Under the pieces are notes generated by a model. That model searched no databases and had not been told where the DNA came from. It saw only the letters and a list, made by a program, of their open reading frames with translations. A DNA stretch of 40,933 bases from an uncultured Bacteroidales bacterium (GTDB lineage Bacteria > Bacteroidota > Bacteroidia > Bacteroidales > Paludibacteraceae), in assembly GCA_903911085.1 (NCBI GenBank), contig CAIWCC010000180.1, positions 1 through 40,933 of the forward strand, in the 5' to 3' direction. Positions 27,400-35,503 of the stretch are shown here, in pieces. Within the stretch, counting starts at the first letter, position 1, and every line of letters starts with the position of its first letter. The translations under genes and the position numbers were made by a program.

Positions 27400-27762
27400 A
27401 TGAAAAAGATTTTAGTTGTTTTTTTAGTAATGATTGCTTTTGCATCAAATGCAATAGCAGCAAACCCGAATGAGTATGATGCTTTTAGCAAATTGTACAA
27501 CAAATCAAATTTTAAAGCATTGGTGCGGTATTTAGAAGCTGACAAAGAGCAGGTTAATCAATTGAGTAATATATTTTCAGTGTCAAATGATAAATTGAAA
27601 ACTGCATTGAAAACACAAAACGAAATTGAAGCTGATAATGCGGTTTGGTATGGCTTAAGTAATGCTAGAAATATATTGACAACCAAACAATACAATAAAG
27701 TAATGGCGGTTTTGTATGTATCTATTTCGAGCAAAGAACAACCACTTTTAAGTGAAAAGTAA
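27400..27762 (+). CDS. small exported protein of unknown function
   Basis: A 120-aa protein with a clear signal peptide (1 to about 20, ending SNAIAA), so secreted to the periplasm. The mature part is mostly helical and charged. ADKEQVNQL in the first half and LTTKQYNKVMAVLY in the second resemble the helical hairpins and LTxxQ motif of Spy/CpxP-like envelope stress proteins, but the similarity is loose and I do not assign the family. No cysteine is present. It has an unusual upstream region (dyad, promoter box, hairpin with T-run) and a strong terminator behind it, so it looks like an individually regulated gene. Confidence 0.65.
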   Translation: MKKILVVFLVMIAFASNAIAANPNEYDAFSKLYNKSNFKALVRYLEADKEQVNQLSNIFSVSNDKLKTALKTQNEIEADNAVWYGLSNARNILTTKQYNKVMAVLYVSISSKEQPLLSEK

Positions 27763-27845
27763 ACGTAAAGAACGTTAGTTTAAAGGTATTCCATTTTTGT
27801 GGTTTACCTTTTTTTATGGGAAAAAAGAAACTTAATTATTCGAAT

Positions 27846-27883
27846 AAAAAAACCGCTTCTAATATATTCAGAAGCGGTTTTTT
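27846..27883. terminator. bidirectional terminator between convergent genes
   Basis: ACCGCTTCT pairs with AGAAGCGGT (27852-27860 with 27870-27878) and the A- and T-runs on either side extend the stem. Usable from both directions for the exported protein gene and the minus-strand rubredoxin-like gene. Confidence 0.9.
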
Positions 27884-27904
27884 AAAATAATGTTTACATT
27901 AGTT

Positions 27905-28495
27905 TTATTTTGCAGGAGTAGCTTTCTTTTTTCGAGGGACATACTTTCCAGGTAAAATAACATCAAGCAACCTTTTACCTAAAAGTCCTAATTTAACAGC
28001 ACATGCAAATATTGCCAAACTAATCAATAATGTAAACCAATTATAAACATCGTAAGTAGTTGTAAATAATTGTATTATAGAGAGTGCCAAAATCAACAAA
28101 CTGAAAACAATTTTCGCTTTCAACATTGGAGTTTTAATCGTTTTGAAGCGTGTAATACCATCTACAACACCCGAAATGGTAGATACAACAAGCGATAAAG
28201 GTAACATGAAAATTGAAAAATTAATTACCGAGTGAACGATAATTTCTTGAAATAAAGGAAAAATGTAATGGAAAATAATCAATACTGGTGTTAAAGCTAC
28301 AAAAGTTTGAGAAAGGTGAATTGCAATTGGATGAATATCTAACGCCAATATAAATAAGCGATTTGCTGATACTTTTTCACGGTATGGCTCAAACACGTTT
28401 CGAGGCAATCCGCAAGCCGGACAAACATCGCCTAACTCACTCTCTTTCATTACATAACCGCACGGACGGCAACGTACTAATTCTTCGTCTATCAT
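27905..28495 (-). CDS. rubredoxin-like domain fused to DUF2231-like membrane protein
   Basis: A 196-aa protein. The N-terminal 30 residues hold Cys9/Cys12 and Cys25/Cys28 (CRPCG ... CPACG), spaced like a rubredoxin or small zinc ribbon. Then come four membrane segments, beginning with ALDIHPIAIHLSQTF, where His55 and His60 recall the paired histidines of DUF2231-type membrane proteins that may hold heme. The tail is basic (PRKKKATPAK). An electron-transfer role linking a rubredoxin iron to a membrane heme is plausible but inferred; a structural zinc is the alternative. It has one of the best promoters in the window (28529-28559). Confidence 0.65.
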   Translation of the reverse strand: MIDEELVRCRPCGYVMKESELGDVCPACGLPRNVFEPYREKVSANRLFILALDIHPIAIHLSQTFVALTPVLIIFHYIFPLFQEIIVHSVINFSIFMLPLSLVVSTISGVVDGITRFKTIKTPMLKAKIVFSLLILALSIIQLFTTTYDVYNWFTLLISLAIFACAVKLGLLGKRLLDVILPGKYVPRKKKATPAK

Positions 28496-28528
28496 TATTA
28501 TAGTATTTTAAAAGTTTGATTTGTAGTG

Positions 28529-28559
28529 CAAAGATAATACCAAATTAAGAATAGGCAAA
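28529..28559 (-). promoter_or_regulatory. Bacteroidota-type promoter of the rubredoxin-like gene
   Basis: On the minus strand TTTG (plus CAAA, 28556-28559) and TATCTTTG (plus CAAAGATA, 28529-28536) are 19 bases apart, an ideal -33/-7 pair. The start codon lies 33 bases further on. Confidence 0.75.
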
Positions 28560-28737
28560 AAAATGTACATTTTTTAATAATGAATTATCCTAAATTCACT
28601 CTAGTTTGTTGATATTAAGTCCATAATTTTAAAAACATCGGTACAGAATTAATTGCTGTTTAAGTACATACTATGCTACATTTGTTTGTTCGGTTTTAAA
28701 CAAATTATATTGTATTTTCATTCAAATGAGTAGATAA

Positions 28738-29373
28738 TTAACGATTAGAGTACTCTCTGCACCATTCCTTCAAACCACATTCATCGCATTTTGGTTTTCG
28801 AGCCACACACACATATCTACCATGTAAAATTAACCAATGGTGTGCTTTTGGTATTAATTTGGCAGGGATATGTTTAATCAATTCAAGTTCTGTTTGTAAT
28901 GGATTTTTTGAATTCGTGGTCAGTCCTAACCGTTCTGAAATACGAAAAACATGTGTGTCAACGGCCATAGCGGGCTTATCAAAAACAATTGAAAGAATTA
29001 CATTGGCTGTTTTACGTCCTACACCAGGTAAGGTCTGAAGTTTTTCAACATCGTCGGGCATTAACCCACCAAAATCGGATACCAATTTTTTGGCCATTCC
29101 TACCAAATGCTTTGCTTTGTTATTTGGATAAGAAACACTTCGAATATATTCAAAAATTACTTCATGTGAGCTAGCTGCCATTGCTTCAGGTGTTGGAAAA
29201 TCGGCCAATAATCGTGGTGTAATCATATTAACTCGTTTATCTGTACATTGAGCTGATAGAATTACTGCTACCAATAATCCAAACGAATCGGTATAATGTA
29301 ATTCGGTTTCAGCAATTGGTACATTTTCTGAGAACCATGCAATAATATTTTTGTATCGGTTATTTGTGGTCAT
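28738..29373 (-). CDS. nth: endonuclease III
   Basis: Base-excision repair glycosylase/AP lyase removing oxidised pyrimidines. The 211-aa protein has the helix-hairpin-helix LPGVGRKTANVIL (115-127) with catalytic Lys121, catalytic Asp139 in AVDTHVFR, and the [4Fe-4S] ligands Cys189, Cys196, Cys199 and Cys205 in the C-x6-C-x2-C-x5-C arrangement. All residues needed for activity are present and the length is normal. It is transcribed away from ftsK; the spacer between them contains a palindromic repeat. Confidence 0.96.
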   Translation of the reverse strand: MTTNNRYKNIIAWFSENVPIAETELHYTDSFGLLVAVILSAQCTDKRVNMITPRLLADFPTPEAMAASSHEVIFEYIRSVSYPNNKAKHLVGMAKKLVSDFGGLMPDDVEKLQTLPGVGRKTANVILSIVFDKPAMAVDTHVFRISERLGLTTNSKNPLQTELELIKHIPAKLIPKAHHWLILHGRYVCVARKPKCDECGLKEWCREYSNR

Positions 29374-29392
29374 AATATTTGTGTTGAAAGAA

Positions 29393-29480
29393 TAAACGAG
29401 TAGACAATTAAACGAGTAGACACGCAGTATGTAAAATTGTGTACTAGTTTACTATTTTTTCTGGTTTACTATTTTACTTG
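29393..29480. repeat. intergenic palindromic repeat, copy A
   Basis: The core at 29409-29445 matches the reverse complement of 35382-35418 at 34 of 37 positions. In this copy the left arm (AAACGAGTAGACA) occurs twice in tandem (29394-29406 and 29410-29422) and the right arm has two diverged copies of a GTTTACTATTTT unit. The arms are partly complementary (ACGAGTAGACAC with GTGTACTAGT), so the RNA could fold. It lies between nth and ftsK and codes for nothing. Confidence 0.7.
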
Positions 29481-29579
29481 TTTCAAGTTAAAACAATGCA
29501 TTTTAAAACCTTTATGAATTTGCTGACATTTTTTCTGCAAATTTATATCAAAAGATGGGATTCTAGCGTTCCTTTTTAT

Positions 29580-29587
29580 TATTTTTG
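29580..29587 (+). promoter_or_regulatory. -7 promoter box of ftsK
   Basis: TATTTTTG matches TAnnTTTG. It overlaps a TTG codon at 29585 that would otherwise lengthen the ftsK frame, so the true start must be downstream; ATG at 29636 is the best choice. Confidence 0.55.
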
Positions 29588-29635
29588 CAAATTAAATTCA
29601 TAAACCACATTTACTCTCTCAGTAAACAAAGATAC

Positions 29636-32167
29636 ATGGCACCAAAGAAACCAATAAAAGCAACTCCCAAACTGGAATTTGAACAAAAACCACAGGCTAA
29701 AACACAATCAAAAGCAGAAAAAAAAGTTGTTGATCCAAATGAACCAAAATTTGGTGAAAAGATCAAGCGCTTTTTCACAGACGAACGTACACGACTAATT
29801 TTAGGGATGCTATTGAGTTTTGTGGTGATATTTATGTTTGTTGCATTTGCTTCCTATTTCTTTACAGGGGCAGCCGACCAAAGTATCGTGCAAAATCATT
29901 CTTGGTCGGAAATACAACAAACACGTGCTGATATTCAAAACTGGGCATCGGTTACAGGCGCAGTAATTTCAGAAACATTTATCAATAGTTGGTTTGGTGT
30001 TTCCTCTTTTGTTATTTTGTATTTCGGTTGTATATTGGCTTTCCGCCTTATGAAAATGACTTCTTTTGCTGTTTGGAAGGCATTTTTTCATACCTGTTTT
30101 TGGTTAATTTGGGTTTCTGTTTTACTTGGATTTATAATTAGTCCTTTTTACGAAAACTATATTTACACTTTTTCTCCGGGTGGAAAACATGGAGATGAAG
30201 CTAGTAAGTGGTTGGTTTCGTATGTTGGATTTCCAGGTACAGTTCTGATTTTGATTGCTACTTTCCTCATATATAGCATTGTATCAAGCAAATCAACAAT
30301 ACCATTTATCAAAAAACTATTTACAAAAAAACCAAAAGCTGCGAAAATAGTTAAACCTGAAATTTTTGAACAAATTGCGGAAGATGATGACGAAATTGAA
30401 AATAGTGTTGCTGTTGGAACAGAAATAATCCCTGAAGATTGGATTGTAAAAGGAAGTGATGATGAAGAAAATTTTGTAATTGAAACAGAAATAAATGAAC
30501 CAGAGCCTGAGCTAGAGCTTGAGTCTGAAGAAGTGGATATTCCATTTGAAATCCAAAAAAATGTTGAAATTGAAGAAAATATTGCTATTGATTCCGAGGA
30601 TTCTGGTTTAACCGATGTTGATAACGAAGACCCATTTTATAATGTAACTAAACTGGGAAAATACGACCCAACGCTAGATTTAACGCATTACAATCCACCA
30701 ACCTTAGATTTACTAAAAATTTATGGTACGGACAACGATACGCAAATTGATATGGTGGAACAAAAGGCAAATAAAAGCAAGATTATCACCATTTTACAAA
30801 ATTTTGGTATTGAAATTGATAATATTAAGGCTACGGTTGGGCCTACCATTACACTTTACGAAATTGTTCCAAAAGCTGGAGTTCGTATTTCCAAAATTCG
30901 TAACTTGGAATACGATATAATGCTTAGTTTAGCTGCAACTGGTATTCGTATTATTGCACCAATTCCAGGCAAAGGAACTATTGGTATTGAGGTGCCAAAC
31001 ATTGACCCACAAGTGGTTTCGATGCATTCAATTATTGCATCAAAAAAATTCCAAGAATCAAAATTTGAACTTCCAGTAGCTTTTGGACGTACTATTACCA
31101 ATGAAATTTTCATGGTAGATTTGGCCAAAATGCCTCACTTATTGGTAGCTGGTGCCACTGGTCAAGGTAAATCGGTGGGATTGAATGCCATTATTACTTC
31201 ATTACTTTACAAAAAACATCCAGCAGAATTAAAACTCGTTTTAGTTGACCCTAAAAAGGTTGAGTTTAATATTTATGGCGATATTGAAAAACATTTTCTT
31301 GCAAAATTGCCCGACGGCGAAGATGCAATTATTACCGACACCAGTAAAGTGGTGGAAACGCTCAATTCGCTTTGTAAGGAAATGGACGATAGATATGATT
31401 TGCTTAAGAAAGCACACGTTCGAAACATAAAAGAATACAACGAAAAATTCACTAATCGCCATCTAAATCCCGAAAAAGGACATCGTTTCCTACCATATAT
31501 TGTAGTGATTGTGGATGAGTTTGGCGATTTGATTATGACTGCCGGCAAAGAAGTTGAAATGCCAATTGCACGTATTGCACAGTTGGCACGTGCGGTAGGA
31601 CTTCACATGATTATTGCCACTCAACGTCCGTCGGTGAACATCATTACTGGTGTAATTAAAGCTAACTTCCCAGCACGTGTTGCATTCCGAGTTTCGTCAA
31701 TGATTGACTCGCGAACCATTTTAGATTCACCTGGAGCAAATCAATTGGTTGGTCGAGGCGATATGCTTTTCTCGCAAGGAAGCGATTTGGTGCGTGTTCA
31801 GTGTGCATTTGTTGATACTCCCGAAGTAGAGAATGTTGTGAATCATATCAAAGGTCAGCAAAGTTACCCAACTGCATTCTATTTACCCGAATATGTAAAA
31901 CAAGACGGTGAAGGAATAGATGCAAGTTCAGTTGATATGAGCAAGCGTGATCCACTATTTGAAGAAGCTGCACGTCTAATTGTGGCAAATCAACAAGGTT
32001 CAACTTCACTTATTCAGCGTAAATTCTCAATTGGTTACAACCGTGCAGGCCGCATTGTCGATCAACTTGAAGTAGTAGGTATTATTGGACCATTCGAAGG
32101 TAGTAAAGCCCGCCAAGTGTTGGTTATGGACGATTATCATTTGGAACAAATACTGAAAAATCTGTAA
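29636..32167 (+). CDS. ftsK: DNA translocase FtsK/SpoIIIE
   Basis: Septum-anchored ATPase that pumps DNA during chromosome segregation and helps dimer resolution. Numbered from ATG 29636 (843 aa): four membrane segments lie in the first 225 residues, then an acidic linker (about 240-330), shorter than in E. coli, then the RecA-like motor with Walker A GATGQGKS (506-513) and Walker B VVIVDEFGDL (623-632), and TQRPSVNIITG. The C-terminal winged-helix gamma domain (about 775-835) ends with IIGPFEGSKARQVL. The open frame continues to a TTG at 29585, but that overlaps the promoter box and adds residues unlike the family. lolA follows in the same direction. Confidence 0.95.
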   Translation: MAPKKPIKATPKLEFEQKPQAKTQSKAEKKVVDPNEPKFGEKIKRFFTDERTRLILGMLLSFVVIFMFVAFASYFFTGAADQSIVQNHSWSEIQQTRADIQNWASVTGAVISETFINSWFGVSSFVILYFGCILAFRLMKMTSFAVWKAFFHTCFWLIWVSVLLGFIISPFYENYIYTFSPGGKHGDEASKWLVSYVGFPGTVLILIATFLIYSIVSSKSTIPFIKKLFTKKPKAAKIVKPEIFEQIAEDDDEIENSVAVGTEIIPEDWIVKGSDDEENFVIETEINEPEPELELESEEVDIPFEIQKNVEIEENIAIDSEDSGLTDVDNEDPFYNVTKLGKYDPTLDLTHYNPPTLDLLKIYGTDNDTQIDMVEQKANKSKIITILQNFGIEIDNIKATVGPTITLYEIVPKAGVRISKIRNLEYDIMLSLAATGIRIIAPIPGKGTIGIEVPNIDPQVVSMHSIIASKKFQESKFELPVAFGRTITNEIFMVDLAKMPHLLVAGATGQGKSVGLNAIITSLLYKKHPAELKLVLVDPKKVEFNIYGDIEKHFLAKLPDGEDAIITDTSKVVETLNSLCKEMDDRYDLLKKAHVRNIKEYNEKFTNRHLNPEKGHRFLPYIVVIVDEFGDLIMTAGKEVEMPIARIAQLARAVGLHMIIATQRPSVNIITGVIKANFPARVAFRVSSMIDSRTILDSPGANQLVGRGDMLFSQGSDLVRVQCAFVDTPEVENVVNHIKGQQSYPTAFYLPEYVKQDGEGIDASSVDMSKRDPLFEEAARLIVANQQGSTSLIQRKFSIGYNRAGRIVDQLEVVGIIGPFEGSKARQVLVMDDYHLEQILKNL

Positions 32168-32225
32168 GAGGATACATGCATTTAGTAAGTGAAAAATACA
32201 ATTCTCACGTTGTAAAAACATTATC

Positions 32226-32298
<73 letters not shown>

Positions 32299-32326
32299 TA
32301 GTTACAAATTAAAATAAGGTATTATC

Positions 32327-32968
32327 ATGTTCAATAAAACAGTTTTCATTCTTGGTTTCGTACTTTTTTCAATTCATCTCTCTTGGGCGCAAACAAACGC
32401 TGAGGCAGAACAAATTATCACCAGTCTACTTTCAGATGCCAAAAACAATGCAATAAAAACAAATTTCAAACTTGCAATTGGTGAAAAAAGCAACTCACCT
32501 TTGCAAACCACGAGTGGAATTTTTATTATCAAAGCAAATAAATTTGTGCTAGAAATGGATGAAATAAAAGTGTTTTTTGACGGAAAAACTCAATGGTCAT
32601 ATCTTGCCAAAAGCAATGAAGTATCAATAACCGAACCGTCGGAAAAAGAGTTGGCAGAAACAAATCCAATGGCAATTCTGTCGAGTTTTAAATCAAAAAG
32701 TACAATTCAAACTTCAAAAAAAACTAAATCGGCACAAAATTATTGTATTGAAATGCTTCCCAAAATTAAGAATCAAGACATCTCAAAAATTGAAGTTCAG
32801 GTGAACAAAACCAATGGCAATTTGTTTTCTATCAAACTGATAAATAAAAAAGGTGGTAGCTCAGTTCTTACTTTAAATGGTTTTCAAAAAGGGATAAAAG
32901 TGAATGATAATGCTTTTATTTTTGATAAAACCAAATACAAAAATGTGATGGAAAATGATTTGAGGTAA
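32327..32968 (+). CDS. lolA: LolA-like outer membrane lipoprotein carrier protein
   Basis: Periplasmic chaperone that carries lipoproteins from the inner to the outer membrane. The 213-aa precursor has a signal peptide (1-21, ending SWA-Q) and a beta-rich body: GIFIIKANKFVLEMDEIKVFFDGKTQWSY (about 63-92) is the hydrophobic-cavity half-barrel pattern of the LolA fold, followed by EVSITEPS. Sequence similarity to E. coli LolA is low, as usual in this phylum. Position directly after ftsK is a familiar Bacteroidota arrangement. The start at 32327 is preceded by AAAATAAGG, a weak ribosome-binding site. The (AAC)24 tract ends 28 bases before the start. Confidence 0.8.
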   Translation: MFNKTVFILGFVLFSIHLSWAQTNAEAEQIITSLLSDAKNNAIKTNFKLAIGEKSNSPLQTTSGIFIIKANKFVLEMDEIKVFFDGKTQWSYLAKSNEVSITEPSEKELAETNPMAILSSFKSKSTIQTSKKTKSAQNYCIEMLPKIKNQDISKIEVQVNKTNGNLFSIKLINKKGGSSVLTLNGFQKGIKVNDNAFIFDKTKYKNVMENDLR

Positions 32969-33049
32969 TTTTTTTGAGTTTAGCATATAATTTAAAATAG
33001 TCAATCGCGTTGTTTCTAATTCGTCATTCATTAAATAACACAAAATCTT

Positions 33050-33256
33050 ATGGAAGTAACTGCTAGAATAAATACAGACTCACCAACAGGACGTAAGTTG
33101 GTACGCGAAATACAGAAACATAAAAAAGTTGCCAAAGTAGATTATCCACTTCCCGAAGCCATGTTAAATGGTACTTCATTGTCGGAAGATGAAGTGTGGG
33201 ATGAGGTTTGGCAAATTCTTAGTGATCATTACGGTGTTGATGTGCGAAATTTATGA
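33050..33256 (+). CDS. 68-aa protein, antitoxin-like, function unknown
   Basis: A short soluble protein with a beta-strand then helices (MEVTARINTDSPTGRKLVREIQ) and an acidic C-terminus with three tryptophan or aromatic positions (EVWDEVWQILSDHYG). The layout recalls small antitoxins or DNA-binding proteins that pair with a toxin, but no toxin gene follows: the next open frame is trxB after 139 bases. It may be an orphan or simply a conserved small protein. The ATG at 33050 is the only sensible start. It lies between lolA and trxB on the same strand. Confidence 0.55.
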   Translation: MEVTARINTDSPTGRKLVREIQKHKKVAKVDYPLPEAMLNGTSLSEDEVWDEVWQILSDHYGVDVRNL

Positions 33257-33328
33257 GAAGAAATAATTGTTTCTATTTACATACATAGAGTAATGCCAGC
33301 TAATTCAATTATGGGTTTATAAATAAAC

Positions 33329-33336
33329 TAAGTTTG
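33329..33336 (+). promoter_or_regulatory. -7 promoter box of trxB
   Basis: TAAGTTTG matches TAnnTTTG and lies 59 bases before the trxB start. The -33 element is weak, so support is moderate. Confidence 0.45.
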
Positions 33337-33395
33337 GAAAATAAATAACTCTCCATTAAAAAAATAACTACAGAAAATATAACAAATAAGAATAT

Positions 33396-34334
33396 ATGGA
33401 AAAAGTACGTTGCCTTATAATAGGCTCTGGTCCTGCAGGATATACTGCAGCAATTTATGCATCTCGCGCTAATTTATCACCAGTTTTGTATGAAGGAATG
33501 CAACCTGGTGGGCAGTTGACAACAACCAATGAAGTAGAGAATTTTCCAGGATATCCAGCAGGAATTACTGGAACCGAATTGATGGAAGACCTTAAAAAAC
33601 AGGCTGAAAGATTTGGTGCAGACATACGTTTTGGGATGGCTACTGCAACCGATTTTTCTAAATCTCCCTATAAAGTTGTGATAGATGGTGAAACAACTAT
33701 AGAAGCTGAAACAATTATAATATCTACAGGCGCTACTGCAAAATATCTTGGTTTAGCCGACGAACAAAAATATGCTGGATCAGGTGTTTCGGCATGTGCT
33801 ACTTGTGATGGATTTTTTTATCGCAAACTTACCGTAGCTGTTGTGGGTGGTGGCGATACAGCATGCGAAGAAGCAACATATCTGGCTGGATTAGCAAATA
33901 AAGTTTATCTTATTGTTCGCAAAGATTTTCTACGTGCATCAAAAATTATGCAAGAACGAGTAATTAGCAACCCAAAAATTGAAGTGCTTTTCGAACATGA
34001 AACTATAGGATTGACTGGTGAAGGCGTAGTTCAAGGTGCCGATTTAGTAAAACGTCGTGGGCAAGCTGATGAATCTCAAGTACATATTGATATTGATGGA
34101 TTTTTCTTGGCTATTGGACATAAACCAAATTCTGACATTTTCAAACCATGGTTGGAAACAGATGAAGTGGGTTATATTAAAACTATACCAGGTACGCCTC
34201 GCACTAATATTGCTGGAGTTTTTGCCTCTGGGGATGTTTCTGACCCGCATTATCGTCAAGCAATTACAGCAGCTGGTACTGGCTGTCAGGCAGCCATCGA
34301 AGCTGAGCGTTATTTATCCGAAAAAGGTCTGTAG
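33396..34334 (+). CDS. trxB: thioredoxin-disulfide reductase
   Basis: Flavoenzyme that reduces thioredoxin with NADPH. The 312-aa protein has the FAD-binding GSGPAGYTAA (10-19), the redox pair CATC (134-137) and the NADPH-binding VGGGDTACEEA (150-160), followed by FAD-closing GVFASGDVSDPHYRQ. Size and motif order fit the low-molecular-weight bacterial type. holA begins 11 bases after its stop, suggesting one transcript. No thioredoxin gene is in the window. Confidence 0.97.
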   Translation: MEKVRCLIIGSGPAGYTAAIYASRANLSPVLYEGMQPGGQLTTTNEVENFPGYPAGITGTELMEDLKKQAERFGADIRFGMATATDFSKSPYKVVIDGETTIEAETIIISTGATAKYLGLADEQKYAGSGVSACATCDGFFYRKLTVAVVGGGDTACEEATYLAGLANKVYLIVRKDFLRASKIMQERVISNPKIEVLFEHETIGLTGEGVVQGADLVKRRGQADESQVHIDIDGFFLAIGHKPNSDIFKPWLETDEVGYIKTIPGTPRTNIAGVFASGDVSDPHYRQAITAAGTGCQAAIEAERYLSEKGL

Positions 34335-34345
34335 TAGTTAAAATA

Positions 34346-35365
34346 ATGGCAAAACAAGAATCAATCTCTTACGATCAAGTTCTCACTGATTTACGGAAAA
34401 AAGTGTACAGTCCTGTGTATTTTCTCATGGGTGAAGAACCGTATTATATTGACCAAATTTCTGATTTCATTCATAATAACGTTTTAGACGAAGGCGAAAA
34501 AGAATTCGACCAAACTGTGTTATATGGTAAAGATATTGATGTCAGTACCATAATAAATGCTGCTAAACGTTATCCGATGATGGGTAAATATCAAGTTTTG
34601 ATTATTAAGGAAGCTCAATTAATTAAGAATTGGGATGATCTAATTCATTATTTGTCACATCCATTAAAATCCACTATATTAGTTATTTGCTATAAATATG
34701 GTACGCCAGACAAGCGTAAAAAATGGTTTCAAGAAATTGGAAAAGTAGGAATTGTTTTCGAGTCGAGCAAACTTCGTGATTACGAAATTAGCAATTGGAT
34801 TAGTAAATACGCCAAATCGAAAAATGTTGCCATTGAAGACAAAGCAGTGGCAATGCTTTCGGAGTATTTAGGAACAGATTTAAGCAAATTGGTAAATGAG
34901 TTGGAAAAACTTATTTTAACAAAACCTACCAATCAAAAAAGTATTACTCCTGAACTCATAGAAAAAAACATTGGAATAAGTAAAGACTTCAATGTGTTTG
35001 AGTTACAAGCGGCCTTAATAAGTCGAGATGCATTGAAAGCCAATCGGATTATTCGATATTTTGCAGAAAACAAGAAGGCAAATCCAATGGTTTTGGTATT
35101 GGCACAACTGTTTAAATTCTTTAGCGATTTAATGATTTTTCATTATTTACCAGATAAAAGTCAAGGAGCGGCTGCCGCTGAATTGAAAGTAAATCCATAT
35201 TTTATTAAAGATTATTTAAAAGCGTCACAAGTTTTCGGAGCTTGGAAAACCATGAATATTATTACTTATATTCGCGAAACAGATGCCCGATACAAAGGTA
35301 TTGACAACCCAAGTACCGACGAAGGTGATTTAATGAAAGAATTGATTTTTAAAATATTACATTAA
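34346..35365 (+). CDS. holA: DNA polymerase III subunit delta
   Basis: Clamp-loader subunit that opens the sliding clamp. The 339-aa length is normal. The N-terminal domain begins with VYFLMGEEPYYIDQI (24-38), the degenerate ATP-binding site signature of the delta subunit, with YPMMGKYQVLIIKEAQ (72-87) where Walker B residues would be. The middle and C-terminal helical domains (LGTDLSKLVNELEKL; YIRETDARYKG) are typical. It follows trxB so closely that co-transcription is likely. Family assignment is good although divergence is high. Confidence 0.9.
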   Translation: MAKQESISYDQVLTDLRKKVYSPVYFLMGEEPYYIDQISDFIHNNVLDEGEKEFDQTVLYGKDIDVSTIINAAKRYPMMGKYQVLIIKEAQLIKNWDDLIHYLSHPLKSTILVICYKYGTPDKRKKWFQEIGKVGIVFESSKLRDYEISNWISKYAKSKNVAIEDKAVAMLSEYLGTDLSKLVNELEKLILTKPTNQKSITPELIEKNIGISKDFNVFELQAALISRDALKANRIIRYFAENKKANPMVLVLAQLFKFFSDLMIFHYLPDKSQGAAAAELKVNPYFIKDYLKASQVFGAWKTMNIITYIRETDARYKGIDNPSTDEGDLMKELIFKILH

Positions 35366-35371
35366 AGTAGA

Positions 35372-35424
35372 CAAGTTGACGAGTACACAATTTCACTTAC
35401 TGCATGTCTACTCGTTTACTTTTT
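35372..35424. repeat. intergenic palindromic repeat, copy B (inverted)
   Basis: The core (35382-35418) is the reverse complement of copy A at 29409-29445, 34 of 37 bases identical. The arms GACGAGTACAC and GTCTACTCGTT are complementary with a few mismatches, so the element is itself a hairpin. It begins just after the holA stop and is followed by a T-run (35419-35427), so it could also serve as the holA terminator. Confidence 0.75.
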
Positions 35425-35433
35425 TTCTCTTTC

Positions 35434-35482
35434 AACACAAAACACGAAACACGGAACACGAAACGCGAAACACTGAACGCAA
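35434..35482. repeat. seven-unit heptanucleotide tandem repeat
   Basis: Seven consecutive 7-base units: AACACAA, AACACGA, AACACGG, AACACGA, AACGCGA, AACACTG, AACGCAA; consensus AACACGA. It lies directly after palindromic repeat B and 21 bases before the tex start. The unit length cannot keep a reading frame, so it is not protein-coding; its position puts it in the tex leader. Confidence 0.85.
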
Positions 35483-35503
35483 AATCTTTCAAACTTCAAC
35501 AAA

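Noticed and set aside
28677-28684. TACATTTG on the plus strand, a promoter-like box pointing into nth from its 3' side
   Set aside because: No plus-strand gene follows and the only nearby open frame is three codons long. An antisense RNA is possible but chance occurrence in AT-rich DNA is more likely.
33050-33395. Toxin-antitoxin pair with the 68-aa protein
   Set aside because: No second small gene follows; the 139-base gap before trxB contains no suitable open frame on either strand.
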